Source: Acinetobacter baylyi DSM 14961 = CIP 107474 (GTDB taxonomy: Bacteria; Pseudomonadota; Gammaproteobacteria; Pseudomonadales; Moraxellaceae). From it: a stretch of 64,000 nucleotides of DNA. The notes under the pieces were generated by a model that was not told the DNA's origin, ran no database searches, and saw nothing but the letters and a program-made list of their open reading frames with translations. The position numbers and the translations under genes are program-made. Below, piece by piece: positions 18,025-26,819 of the stretch (position 1 is the first letter of the stretch; each line of letters starts with the position of its first letter). The stretch covers positions 124,001 to 188,000 of the forward strand of contig NZ_KB849628.1 of assembly GCF_000368685.1 (NCBI RefSeq). Direction: 5' to 3'.

Positions 18025-19818
18025 ATGCAATTTAGAAATGATATCCAGATTTTGAGGGGCATCGCTGTTAGCCTCGTGGTGCTGTTTCATCTTGAGTTTT
18101 CTCAATTGGCCAGTGGTTTTCTTGGTGTCGATATCTTTTTTGTGATTAGCGGTTTTTTAATGGCCGTGTTGTATAAAACAGGCAATGTACACGACTTTTT
18201 TAAACGTCGTGCAAAGCGCTTGCTGCCAAGCTATTTTGCTGTGGTGATTGGTACGCTGTTGGCATCAATAGTGCTGTTGCTTCCATCAGAAATGATGCAA
18301 GTCGAAAAGCAGGCTTTTTTTAGTCTATTTTTTGCCAATAATCTAAGTTTTTGGACGCTCAACACCTATTTCGACAAAAGCAATTTTAAACCGTTACTGC
18401 ATCTTTGGTCGCTGGGTGTCGAAATACAGTTTTATCTGTTTGTGCCTTTATTGGTTTGGTTTTTTAATAAAAATCGCGCTTTGCTTCTAATAACAACGCT
18501 TATCTCATTGGGTTTATGTATTTATGAAGTGGGCATCTCACCAAAAACTTCTTTTTTTATGATGCCGCTTCGGCTTTGGGAATTCTTGATTGGTTTTATG
18601 GTTGCCAAGTACTTTACAGAGCAAGGTAATCTAAAATACAAAAAATCCTGGATCGGATTAATTGCTCTATGTTTGCTGGTTGCAATTCCCTTTATGCATG
18701 TCAACGGTAACAGTTTTAACCGTATCGAAGCACATCCAAGTTTTTTTGCACTATTAGTTTGCTTGGCCACCGCTATCATTCTGGTGTTTGGCTTACCCAA
18801 GTTTTTAGCGGATTCAATGCTAGGTAAGCTTTTTGTCAATCTTGGCAAATACTCTTATTCTATTTATTTGGTGCATTTTCCTGTGATTGTTTTGTACTTA
18901 TACAAGCCTTTCTCAGGGACCATCATGCATCCAGCAAATATTCAGGAGCAAATTACACTCTTGATATTGATCATGATCTTATCCTTTGCGTTGTACAAAT
19001 TGGTCGAAACGCGAAAATATCATCACATATTCAAAGTTTATATGATTGGGTGTATTTCTGTACTTGGGTTGATCGGTTGCTCGAAAGTCATTTATCAAAC
19101 CCAGTATTCTCAAATCGAAAAGAACATATTTTCTGGTTTAACGGATCGCTCTGTGTATCGATGCGGGCTATTTTTTCCTATTATTCATCCTAAAACATTA
19201 ACCTGTCGTATTAATGCGGTGGAGCAAAAACGATCCATTATATTACTGGGAAACAGCCATTCAGATTCAATTAAAAATGTCTTTTCCGATATTGCAGTAA
19301 AGCATGGATTCAATACCTATTTATTTGCAGTCAATGATCCCATGACACGTGATATTTTACCGCCAGAACAGATCATTCAAGAAGCCTTAAAGCGTAAAGC
19401 GAAGTGGATTTTTATTCATTATAAAGTGGATACCTTAAATCCTAAAAAACTAGACCGACTAGCTGAATTGGCTAATCAACACCAGATTCGCTTAAGTCTA
19501 ATCATGCCTGTTCCAGTCTATGAACATGGCAATTATTATTACAAATCAATCCCAGCCACACTTTATTATGGACGCAGTTCTCATATCTCCGACCAAGATT
19601 ACCTTAAACGTAATCAGGCATTGATACAGCAGACGAAGCAACTCGAAGCTAAATATCCTAATTTTCAGACTTTATCGGTCGTTCAAACTTTTTGTACACC
19701 TGTGTGTCAGATCAGTTCAGCGGACAAGCGTCCATATTATTTTGATGATGATCATCTTACACTTACTGGCAGTCAATTAATGAAACCAATCATTGAAAAA
19801 GGCTTTTTAAAAAATTAG
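18025..19818 (+). CDS. Acyltransferase 3 with C-terminal SGNH domain
   Basis: 597 residues. The N-terminal 340 residues are the multi-helix acyltransferase_3 domain: DIQILRGIAVSLVVLFHL at the start carries the conserved RG and membrane His, and GFLGVDIFFVISGFLM follows. After one more helix (about 350) an extracytoplasmic SGNH-hydrolase-like domain follows, with GNSHSD near residue 410 (block I) and DDDHLT near 573 (Asp/His block). This two-domain type transfers acetyl groups onto surface polysaccharide or peptidoglycan (OafA/OatA type). No glycan genes adjoin it, so the substrate is unknown. Confidence 0.88.
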   Translation: MQFRNDIQILRGIAVSLVVLFHLEFSQLASGFLGVDIFFVISGFLMAVLYKTGNVHDFFKRRAKRLLPSYFAVVIGTLLASIVLLLPSEMMQVEKQAFFSLFFANNLSFWTLNTYFDKSNFKPLLHLWSLGVEIQFYLFVPLLVWFFNKNRALLLITTLISLGLCIYEVGISPKTSFFMMPLRLWEFLIGFMVAKYFTEQGNLKYKKSWIGLIALCLLVAIPFMHVNGNSFNRIEAHPSFFALLVCLATAIILVFGLPKFLADSMLGKLFVNLGKYSYSIYLVHFPVIVLYLYKPFSGTIMHPANIQEQITLLILIMILSFALYKLVETRKYHHIFKVYMIGCISVLGLIGCSKVIYQTQYSQIEKNIFSGLTDRSVYRCGLFFPIIHPKTLTCRINAVEQKRSIILLGNSHSDSIKNVFSDIAVKHGFNTYLFAVNDPMTRDILPPEQIIQEALKRKAKWIFIHYKVDTLNPKKLDRLAELANQHQIRLSLIMPVPVYEHGNYYYKSIPATLYYGRSSHISDQDYLKRNQALIQQTKQLEAKYPNFQTLSVVQTFCTPVCQISSADKRPYYFDDDHLTLTGSQLMKPIIEKGFLKN

Positions 19819-19959
19819 GCTAAGCGATGCTCAGCTCATATCTAAAAATGCGAAAGGTACATTGTGCCTGGTTACATAAATAGTCAATGCTTGCTGTTGA
19901 ATAAAACATGTAAATATTTGAGCATGATATTTCTATATGATTAGAAGTGATAATTTGCC

Positions 19960-20163
19960 ATGATTGATGAAGAAAAACCTTTAGATTTTGATGATGATAA
20001 TGAGCCGATGGATTTTGGCGATGAAGAGTTTATCGATGATAAAAAAGAGGATGAATTATATAATCCGATTACCAAAGATGGTTCAAGTGTAGATCCAGCA
20101 GATGATGGTGAACGTCATATTCGCCCTGAAGATGGTGATCCTATTGAGCTAGAAGAGGAATAA
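19960..20163 (+). CDS. Small highly acidic protein, function unknown
   Basis: 67 residues, over 40% Asp/Glu, with DDDNEPMDF-like repeats and no hydrophobic core, so probably disordered. No family recognised. It has its own terminator, which supports a real transcription unit. Confidence 0.6.
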   Translation: MIDEEKPLDFDDDNEPMDFGDEEFIDDKKEDELYNPITKDGSSVDPADDGERHIRPEDGDPIELEEE

Positions 20164-20183
20164 ATTTTCGTTGTTAATCCTAA

Positions 20184-20212
20184 AAAGTCCAATTGATGAT
20201 TGGACTTTATTT
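20184..20212 (+). terminator. Rho-independent terminator
   Basis: 10-bp perfect stem AAAGTCCAAT/ATTGGACTTT with a 5-nt loop and a following T-rich tail. Confidence 0.8.
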
Positions 20213-20288
20213 CATCAAGAATCTGAAAAATCATATAACATACTTTTGTAATTGGTGTTAAATGATCCTTTGGGATAATCTGGCATGG

Positions 20289-21143
20289 TTATTCTTCAAG
20301 CTCCTGATTGACCTGCCCATATATAAGTAAAGTAAATATGCCTGTACCGCCTATAATATTGCCTAGTGTTGTTGGTACTAAAAATTGGAAAAAATACTCG
20401 CTTAGAGAGGTTTGTCCTTGCCAAACCAGATAAGCAACTTCTACAGAGCCCACGACAACATGCGTAAAATCACCTAAACCAATCAAATAGGTGATCATAA
20501 AGATCAACAAAATTTTATTGTTGACTGAAGGCAGCATCCAAACTAAAGCAGCGATCAACAGCCCAGAAAGCACGCCTTTTAAGAAATTTTCCCAAGCCGT
20601 AAAAGAGGCAACATGATGAGCTATTTCATCTAAAGCATGATCGACTTCAGGACTAAACAAATCAGTTGTAAGAAAGAAGAGACTAGATAATGCAGTACCA
20701 AAAATATTAGTCAGGATTACAATGCTCCAGAGTCTAGCCACAGCTTTGAGTTTATCTAAACTGAAAGGTTTAAACAGGGGAATCACTGTGGTGATGGTAT
20801 TTTCGGTAAAAAGCTGTAAATGCCCCAAAATAGCGATGAGGAATCCAATGGTATAACCAATGTTGGTAATAAGATCTGTCCAGACTGCATCTATAGGCAG
20901 GTAAGATGCAATCACGGCTTTAAATACAAAGCTAAAACTCATCACAAGACCAGCCGTGATCCCTGAAAATATAAGGGTTGAGGTTGGGCGACTCAATTCT
21001 TCTACACCATCACGGCGGATAATCTCATAGACCAAACGTGGCGAAAGTTTTTCCTGTTCTTCAACAGCAAGTTTTTCCTGCCAGCTTAAATGCGGATCTA
21101 TCTCCATTTCGACCTTAATTTTATCTCGCTCTGTTTTACTCAT
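20289..21143 (-). CDS. Formate/nitrite transporter (FNT) family channel
   Basis: 284 residues from the ATG at 21143, which has an AAGGAAG ribosome site; the frame is open upstream but the extra 31 residues lack one. A polar N-terminal segment of about 60 residues is followed by six hydrophobic segments in the FNT arrangement. Family-like stretches include GITAGLVMSFSFVFKAVIAS, IGFLIAILGHLQLFTENT, FLKGVLSGLLIAALVWM and GSVEVAYLVW. FNT pentamers pass small monovalent anions or acids. The long N-terminus and TENT rather than the FocA signature suggest the YfdC-like subgroup; the substrate is unknown. Confidence 0.85.
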   Translation of the reverse strand: MSKTERDKIKVEMEIDPHLSWQEKLAVEEQEKLSPRLVYEIIRRDGVEELSRPTSTLIFSGITAGLVMSFSFVFKAVIASYLPIDAVWTDLITNIGYTIGFLIAILGHLQLFTENTITTVIPLFKPFSLDKLKAVARLWSIVILTNIFGTALSSLFFLTTDLFSPEVDHALDEIAHHVASFTAWENFLKGVLSGLLIAALVWMLPSVNNKILLIFMITYLIGLGDFTHVVVGSVEVAYLVWQGQTSLSEYFFQFLVPTTLGNIIGGTGIFTLLIYGQVNQELEE

Positions 21144-21375
21144 CGTCTTCTTCCTTGATTTTTTAATCGTTATTTGTTTTATCAAATAAAATAATGCAGA
21201 GTCAGCAAATAGTTTTATAGCTACTTTTAGATGCAAAATGTAATGTTTTTGATTTTAGATTGAGTCATCGTATCCAACATCATTAGCGACTGAATTCTCT
21301 TACTTTTTCCAAACGGCTCGTAGCTTATTTATAAAAATAGATATTTTGATTAATTCTGATTGAATAATATTGCTA

Positions 21376-21476
21376 TTGAGAAAATATTTGCGCAAAAAAA
21401 CTATTAAAACAATATTATGAGCAAAAATATTCACATTTATTAAGATCTATGATATTTTTGAGAAAATAATTGCTCA
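21376..21476. promoter_or_regulatory. Three operator-like repeats upstream of hipA-hipB
   Basis: Copies at 21376-21394, 21417-21435 (inverted) and 21458-21476. Consensus TGAG(A/C)AAAATAxTTGCTCA: each is an imperfect dyad with TGAG at one end and (C/T)(T/G/A)CA at the other. A 12-bp palindrome TCATCATGATGA (21474-21485) abuts the hipA start. HipB-type repressors bind such arrays to autoregulate; binding here is inferred. Confidence 0.55.
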
Positions 21477-21485
21477 TCATGATGA

Positions 21486-22817
21486 ATGAAAAAATTAACC
21501 ATACAAGCATTACTTAATGCAAATTGGCAGGATATTGCAGACATTACATTACTCAAGCCTGAGCTTGGTGCCGCGAGTGCAAGTGAGCTTGAATATAACT
21601 TAGACTATGCTATTCAGAATATGGATAAAAGAGATGAATATGCATGCAGCATCTCACTTCCTGTACAAATACTCATTAAGCACGAATCAAATACATGGTT
21701 TGGTTTTCTAGATGACATCATCCCTTCAGGTGCTGCACGACGTTATTGGGTGAATTACCTAGGCTTACAGCGCCTATCAAATGCAGAACAAGACAGTATC
21801 TTACTGGAAAAGGGAGGGATTGCGCCTGTAGGGAATTTACGAATCAAAGAAGCTATACCGCCAATCAATCCTGAATCAACCTTACATCTACGTTATTTTA
21901 GTACAGTAGACGTCACAGATCGTCATATTGATTTTCTTGAATATGCACAGCAAATGGGTGCAATTAGTGGCGGTGCAACGGGTGCAGGTGGGGAAGCACC
22001 AAAGCTCCTCATTCGTTATTCACAAGATCAAAATGTTTGGATTGATACCTATCAACAAAGTTTTAATCAGCCAGATCAACATTATCTGGTTAAATTTCCT
22101 AGAAATAATCGTAGTGAAATTGACTGTAATATCCTAAGAGCTGAATATTACTATTACCATGAGCTTCATCAACTTGGTTTTAATACAATTGACACGAAAG
22201 ATATGAAGCTTATTGAAGGTAAGAAATATCCATCCTTATGGCTACCCAGATTCGATACAAAATGGCATGGGCAACAATGGCATCGCTACGGACTAGAGTC
22301 CGTCTATTCTATATTAGATCAACCATCAGGTAGTCATCTCAATCATTTTGATGTAATTGAAAATCTTTGTCATATTTTAGGTTCTTTTGATCCTACATTT
22401 AATTCGAGTGATTTTATTTGTGAATGGTTACAAAGAGATTTACTCAATATTATTTTCGGGAATTCAGATAATCATGGCCGAAATACATCATTTTTAAAGA
22501 AATCGGGGAAAATTGTACTTGCACCTATATATGATTTTGCACCGATGAAAGCTGATCCAGAGCAGATTATTCGATCAACTACTTGGGGAAGTCCATACGA
22601 AGAAGGAGGAGAATATCGTTGGGTTAAAATTACAGAACAACTTGAGCATTGGTGTGATCCCCAACTTTCTTTGGCCACATTAAGAAAATTAGCAAATAAA
22701 CTGATTGGATTAAAACAGCGATTAATTGACAGAGGAATTCCTCAACAGATTATAGAAATGCCAGTACTGTCATTCGACTATATTGAAGATAAATTAAAAC
22801 GATGGGAACTTCTATGA
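21486..22817 (+). CDS. hipA: HipA-family serine/threonine kinase toxin
   Basis: 443 residues, normal HipA length. N-terminal HipA_N part (LIKHESNTWFGFLDDIIPSG), then a Gly-rich loop GGATGAGGEAPKLL, the catalytic loop GNSDNHGRN with Asp328, and the metal-binding YDFAP with Asp350. HipA kinases phosphorylate targets such as glutamyl-tRNA synthetase and cause growth arrest. The gene precedes its antitoxin and overlaps it by 4 bp (ATGA), the reverse of the E. coli hipBA order. The whole kinase core is present, so it looks functional. Confidence 0.88.
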   Translation: MKKLTIQALLNANWQDIADITLLKPELGAASASELEYNLDYAIQNMDKRDEYACSISLPVQILIKHESNTWFGFLDDIIPSGAARRYWVNYLGLQRLSNAEQDSILLEKGGIAPVGNLRIKEAIPPINPESTLHLRYFSTVDVTDRHIDFLEYAQQMGAISGGATGAGGEAPKLLIRYSQDQNVWIDTYQQSFNQPDQHYLVKFPRNNRSEIDCNILRAEYYYYHELHQLGFNTIDTKDMKLIEGKKYPSLWLPRFDTKWHGQQWHRYGLESVYSILDQPSGSHLNHFDVIENLCHILGSFDPTFNSSDFICEWLQRDLLNIIFGNSDNHGRNTSFLKKSGKIVLAPIYDFAPMKADPEQIIRSTTWGSPYEEGGEYRWVKITEQLEHWCDPQLSLATLRKLANKLIGLKQRLIDRGIPQQIIEMPVLSFDYIEDKLKRWELL

Positions 22818-23131
22818 ATAAAGGAACTCAGAACCAAGATCGTCAGCAAGTTCTTATTGATCTCTATCAACAATATTTATTGAGTGAAATAACGCTTGGG
22901 CAATTATTAACACATTTAAGAAAAAATATTCTGGGCTTGTCCCAAGAACAGTATGCAACTTTGGTGGGTATCAGCCGCCGAACACTCACAGATATCGAAC
23001 AAGATAAAGGAAAACTGACGCAGTCTGTGCTAGATAAAGTTTTTAAGCCACTTGGATTAAAAGCAGGTCTTGTGCCAACACATCAGCATATTGTAAGAAA
23101 AATCATTAAATCAGTAGATGACAAAGCATAA
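22814..23131 (+). CDS. hipB: HipB-family HTH antitoxin
   Basis: 105 residues from ATG 22814; an upstream start at 22802 is in frame. The central XRE helix-turn-helix reads LGLSQEQYATLVGISRRTLTDIEQDKG. It should neutralise HipA and repress the operon through the repeats upstream. There is an N-terminal extension of about 30 residues before the HTH. Confidence 0.85.
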   Translation: MNKGTQNQDRQQVLIDLYQQYLLSEITLGQLLTHLRKNILGLSQEQYATLVGISRRTLTDIEQDKGKLTQSVLDKVFKPLGLKAGLVPTHQHIVRKIIKSVDDKA

Positions 23132-23134
23132 GGA

Positions 23135-23857
23135 CTAACAAATCAATAGCAATCTATATTCATCTTTATGTTCAACAGGTGCTCGATGTACACATGGTAA
23201 AACTTGTTGCGTGGGATGGTCTACTGCCAAGCGCCAGAGATGTCCTAAGCCCAAGTTTACAGGTTGTGCATCAAGTTTAGGCTGATAATGCAGATCAAAA
23301 AAATTCTCTTCTAGAAACTTTTCAAAGTCATCTTCTGAATCATCATGTAGTTCTTTGAGTTTTTCTCTAATTTCGGGGATCAGAATTTTCTGTTCAACCT
23401 GATTATTGGGCAAAATATCACTTGCAGGCCCATAATAAGTACATAAAAAAGTATCTGTTTCGATAGGTGAGCGATCAACATGATAGGAGTATACATCTGT
23501 TGAAATAAAATCTAATAAATCATCTCGCTCGTAGTTTTTAAGTAAATTAAGAGAGGGCAATGCACCAAACTCGTTCAGTAACTGGATGTCTTTAAGGATA
23601 ATATCTCTTGCGAAACATCCTTTTTGCAAAAGTTGTAGTGCCAAAAGATCTTCAACGGATACTTCTGTAACATTTTCTTTTAAATGAAGTTTCGTCACAA
23701 TTTCTTTAAAATCTCCAACTAGACGTCTATACCAACAAAGAGCATTCATGTCTCCTTGAAAATTTGTATCTACCAGTTCAGAAAATGTAGAGACCACTCT
23801 AATTTGAGGGTTATCAGAAAACATATTCGTCATCATTAGTCGTGTATCGTGTATCAT
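23135..23857 (-). CDS. DUF1826 domain protein
   Basis: 240 residues. Family features are visible in the second half: SYHVDRSPIETDTFLCTYYGPAS and, near the end, CVHRAPV...YRLLLIC. The paired His/Asp and Tyr resemble an iron/2-oxoglutarate-oxygenase-like beta core, but the biochemical role is unknown. DUF1826 genes often accompany zinc-responsive COG0523 GTPases; no such neighbour or Zur box is visible here. It is encoded convergently with hipB, 3 bp from its stop. Confidence 0.75.
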   Translation of the reverse strand: MIHDTRLMMTNMFSDNPQIRVVSTFSELVDTNFQGDMNALCWYRRLVGDFKEIVTKLHLKENVTEVSVEDLLALQLLQKGCFARDIILKDIQLLNEFGALPSLNLLKNYERDDLLDFISTDVYSYHVDRSPIETDTFLCTYYGPASDILPNNQVEQKILIPEIREKLKELHDDSEDDFEKFLEENFFDLHYQPKLDAQPVNLGLGHLWRLAVDHPTQQVLPCVHRAPVEHKDEYRLLLIC

Positions 23858-24076
23858 GTGCCGTTCTTTTCAAGTGCCTAATTTAACATGATTTGATTAT
23901 GGGGCTTTGAAATGATTTTCTATTTATTTTATTGAGATCGATAGGATTTTATTATTTTTATAAGACATATCAACGCGGTCGACCCCTAAGTTAAGTATTG
24001 AATCATAATTGGTGAATGAAAGAAACGAAGTTAATATTTTATATAAATCATTGAAAGTTAATAATAATTTATTAAT

Positions 24077-24104
24077 AAAGCCCTCTATAAAGAAGGCTTT
24101 TTAT
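24077..24104. terminator. Probable terminator after the MFS gene
   Basis: 6-bp stem AAAGCC/GGCTTT with a T run on the plus strand and an A/T-rich tail on the minus strand. It lies between the end of the minus-strand MFS gene and DUF1826. Confidence 0.4.
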
Positions 24105-24138
24105 CGCTTCAACAAGATTTACATTAATCTTTTAAAAG

Positions 24139-25302
24139 TTATGCATTTTGGGGTAAGCCTTTATGAGTGTAATTGGATCTAACAATATTAAATAAAATCA
24201 ATTGACCAAGAACCAAAATACACCCCATGATCCCAATCGCTTCAAAGTTAATATATTGAACTAAAGTACCCGCCACAATTGGCCCTAGGGCTGCACCAAA
24301 CATTAACATTGCCGGCGTTCCAGCAACTGCTCGTCCTGTTGGTTCAAGTCTTGCGAGTAAACCAAAAGCATAAGTATGTGTAAATAAAATAGTGAAAACC
24401 ATACACGAGCCTGCCAATGTATAAAGAACATAATTGTGGCTATGGGTAAGGACCAATGAGAATATGGCTTGAAAGACAGGGCCAATACAAATAACGATAA
24501 GTGGATTAAAATACTTTTGAGTGAAAGCCGCGATCGGCGCTGGAAAAATTGAAACAATGCCATAAATGATTAATGTGAGTGCGACAGAACTTTCTCCAAA
24601 ACCACGTGCAATTCCAATTCGTTCATAAAAGCTGACATTCATAGAGTTGGTCATGGCCAATAAAGATATCCCAAAAATACAACACCAAATGTATTTTGAG
24701 AATTTAGGGCGATGGTACGTTTCGAATTGAATATTTTCCTGCTTTTTATTGACTTGAGGATAGAATAAAAACGCAACACAAGCAGCAATCGCCATAATTG
24801 AGGCCAGTATCAGAAATAGTGTGGCACCGCCAAAATTTCTGATTAAATTCAAAGAACCTGCTAAAAATAAAATCGCGAAAATACCAAGCGCCAGACCAGC
24901 AAATCCAAATAATCTATGCGGATTTAGACTTCTGCCCATGGTGCCATGAGTAAAGCTCAAAGCGAGGCCAGCAGAGAAACCACCGATCAGATGTAATATT
25001 GCCAATACTGAGAACTGAGTATTTTTAGAGGCTAGGTAAAAAGCAAAACAGGCAGAAAGAAATCCAATAATAACAGGCCACTTAGGATTAAAACGGTTAA
25101 AAATAGGGGCAAATATTAAGCTTGCTAGCATGGCCCCCACTAAAAATAGGGTGACTAAGCCACCAGCTTGTTGAAAACCAAAATGATAATTTGCTATGAG
25201 TGTGCCTATCCAGACTGGTAAGGCAACCAAGTCAACCATACCTGCACAGTGAGAGGTCATGAGCGCAAGCATTCCTCGCTTACTTTCGATTTTATGCATC
25301 AT
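24139..25302 (-). CDS. MFS transporter
   Basis: 387 residues with about 12 hydrophobic segments and no signal peptide; AAGGAAAAAGG precedes the start. It lacks the usual strong MFS loop signature but keeps the 6+6 layout with a polar central loop (YPQVNKKQENIQFETYHRPKF). It is divergent from the dioxygenase operon and shares the dyad at 25405-25439 with it, so it is probably the inner-membrane importer (or exporter) of that pathway's substrate. The substrate is unknown. Confidence 0.8.
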   Translation of the reverse strand: MMHKIESKRGMLALMTSHCAGMVDLVALPVWIGTLIANYHFGFQQAGGLVTLFLVGAMLASLIFAPIFNRFNPKWPVIIGFLSACFAFYLASKNTQFSVLAILHLIGGFSAGLALSFTHGTMGRSLNPHRLFGFAGLALGIFAILFLAGSLNLIRNFGGATLFLILASIMAIAACVAFLFYPQVNKKQENIQFETYHRPKFSKYIWCCIFGISLLAMTNSMNVSFYERIGIARGFGESSVALTLIIYGIVSIFPAPIAAFTQKYFNPLIVICIGPVFQAIFSLVLTHSHNYVLYTLAGSCMVFTILFTHTYAFGLLARLEPTGRAVAGTPAMLMFGAALGPIVAGTLVQYINFEAIGIMGCILVLGQLILFNIVRSNYTHKGLPQNA

Positions 25303-25404
25303 CCTTTTTCCTTTAAATCATCCCTTTAAAGACTAGATTTTTTATTCATTCATCTTTGTATGAGTGGATAAAAAATACGCTGAATAAAAGATAAAATAAA
25401 ATAT

Positions 25405-25439
25405 GTTGATGTGTCAACAATAATTGTTGACACATCAAC
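25405..25439. promoter_or_regulatory. 35-bp perfect palindromic operator with back-to-back -35 elements
   Basis: Arms of 17 bp (GTTGATGTGTCAACAAT and its complement) around one A. The dyad contains TTGACA on both strands: plus at 25427-25432 with a TTTAAT-like -10 near 25451, and minus at 25412-25417 with a TATCTT/TTATCT -10 near 25388-25394. A repressor bound here would close both divergent promoters. The MarR protein of the cluster is the likely binder. Confidence 0.75.
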
Positions 25440-25520
25440 TAAATCTGTATTTTAATAATTTCAGATGAATTAGAAGCCTTTGAGTTTTTAGTTTGAAGTT
25501 TCTCAAATGGAGTTGAATGC

Positions 25521-26450
25521 ATGAACATTCTTGGCTTAGAAAGTCTGGTCTTTGGAGTATTAGACTTAGATGCCTGTCATCAATACTTGCTTGATTACGG
25601 TTTAAATCTTGTTGAAAAAAATGAACGTGGAGGAACTTACCAAGCTTTAGATGGAGGTACTGTCGTTTTCAAATTAGATACCGATCCATCACTCCCTAAA
25701 GCGAATGCACCAGCACCGAATATCCGTGAAACAGTGTACGGCGTAGCTGATCAAACTGAATTAGACCGCATTGCAGCAGAACTTTCCAAAGATAGAGAGG
25801 TGAATGTTGATCAAGAAGGAACCATTCATTCTTTTGATGATAGTGGGTTTGCAATCGCATTTCGCATTACACGTAAACGTAAAATAGTTGCCCCACATGT
25901 TGGGATAAATGTACCAGGTCAAGAACCTGGACGAGCCATGAATGAATGTGGCGTATTACTGGAAGGTCATAGCAAAACACCACGATCTCTTTCTCATGTG
26001 GTTTATTTCGTTCCAGATCATAAAAAGGCTGAAGCTTTTTATGCAGATCGACTCGGATTTATCACGACTGACCGTTTTATCAATATTGGCCCCTTTATGC
26101 GTCCAGCCGGTTTAAATGAACACCATTCTTTATTTCTAATCCAAAGCTTTAACCCACATATGGTTGGAGTCAATCATTTTACTTTCCACTTTGGATCAGG
26201 TTACGAGGTTTTAAGAAATGGATGGGAATTTGCTCAGAAAGGATATAAGAGTTTCTGGGGACCTGGCCGTCATATCATGGGCAGTAACTTCTTTTGGTAT
26301 TTCAATAGTCCATTTGGCGGAACAATGGAGTTTGACGCGGATATGGACTTGCATGATGACAATTGGACACCACGCGCGATGCCAATGGGAAGTGATACCT
26401 CACAAGTATTCTTATTTGATCAACGTAAAAAATGGTCACCAGGAGAATAA
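25521..26450 (+). CDS. Type I extradiol-dioxygenase-like VOC protein
   Basis: 309 residues, two vicinal-oxygen-chelate domains (about 1-115 and 155-290). Metal ligands in the second domain are present: His159 (SLSHVVYF), His219 (VNHFTFHF) and Glu270 (FGGTMEFD), the 2-His-1-Glu set of Fe(II) extradiol dioxygenases. Expected to cleave a catechol-type ring meta to the hydroxyls. First gene of a tight operon with a Rieske ferredoxin, an alpha/beta hydrolase, an FAD monooxygenase and an FAH protein. Ring substrate unknown. Confidence 0.82.
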   Translation: MNILGLESLVFGVLDLDACHQYLLDYGLNLVEKNERGGTYQALDGGTVVFKLDTDPSLPKANAPAPNIRETVYGVADQTELDRIAAELSKDREVNVDQEGTIHSFDDSGFAIAFRITRKRKIVAPHVGINVPGQEPGRAMNECGVLLEGHSKTPRSLSHVVYFVPDHKKAEAFYADRLGFITTDRFINIGPFMRPAGLNEHHSLFLIQSFNPHMVGVNHFTFHFGSGYEVLRNGWEFAQKGYKSFWGPGRHIMGSNFFWYFNSPFGGTMEFDADMDLHDDNWTPRAMPMGSDTSQVFLFDQRKKWSPGE

Positions 26451-26809
26451 TGTCAAATCAAAAGATTTTTATCGCAAAAACTTCGGAACTTAGTCTGAAC
26501 AGTGCAAAAGGAATTTCATTGGACGGCGTAAATGATCAGCTTTTTTTGGTCATGACAGAAACAGAAGTGGTGTTATGGGTAAATGATTGCCCGCATAACC
26601 ATCGTGCACTGGAATATCAAAAAGATAAGTTTTTATCAGCTGATGGAAAACATATTGTTTGTTATGCACATTCTGCACATTTTGACAAAGTTTCTGGAGA
26701 ATGTTTTGCAGGCCCATGTAAAGGCAAAAAATTAAGGAAGATTCAACATGATGAAATAAATGGTGAGATTTATGTTGAATCAAAATATTTAACTAATTTA
26801 AAGGATTAA
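26450..26809 (+). CDS. Rieske [2Fe-2S] ferredoxin
   Basis: 119 residues from ATG 26450, which overlaps the dioxygenase stop by one base (TAATG). Cluster ligands Cys47-x-His49 and Cys71-x-x-His74 are in place (CPHNH, CYAHSAH). Such small soluble ferredoxins carry electrons to ring-hydroxylating oxygenases, but no terminal oxygenase alpha subunit is encoded here. It may instead reactivate the extradiol dioxygenase, as XylT-type ferredoxins do, though XylT itself is a plant-type ferredoxin. Confidence 0.88.
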   Translation: MSNQKIFIAKTSELSLNSAKGISLDGVNDQLFLVMTETEVVLWVNDCPHNHRALEYQKDKFLSADGKHIVCYAHSAHFDKVSGECFAGPCKGKKLRKIQHDEINGEIYVESKYLTNLKD

Positions 26810-26819
26810 GAGGCTTGTT

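Noticed and set aside
26450..26809. Rieske protein as evidence for a ring-hydroxylating dioxygenase system
   Set aside because: No large or small oxygenase subunit and no reductase is encoded in the cluster; the NTF2-like gene at 35848 is too far away and under other control.
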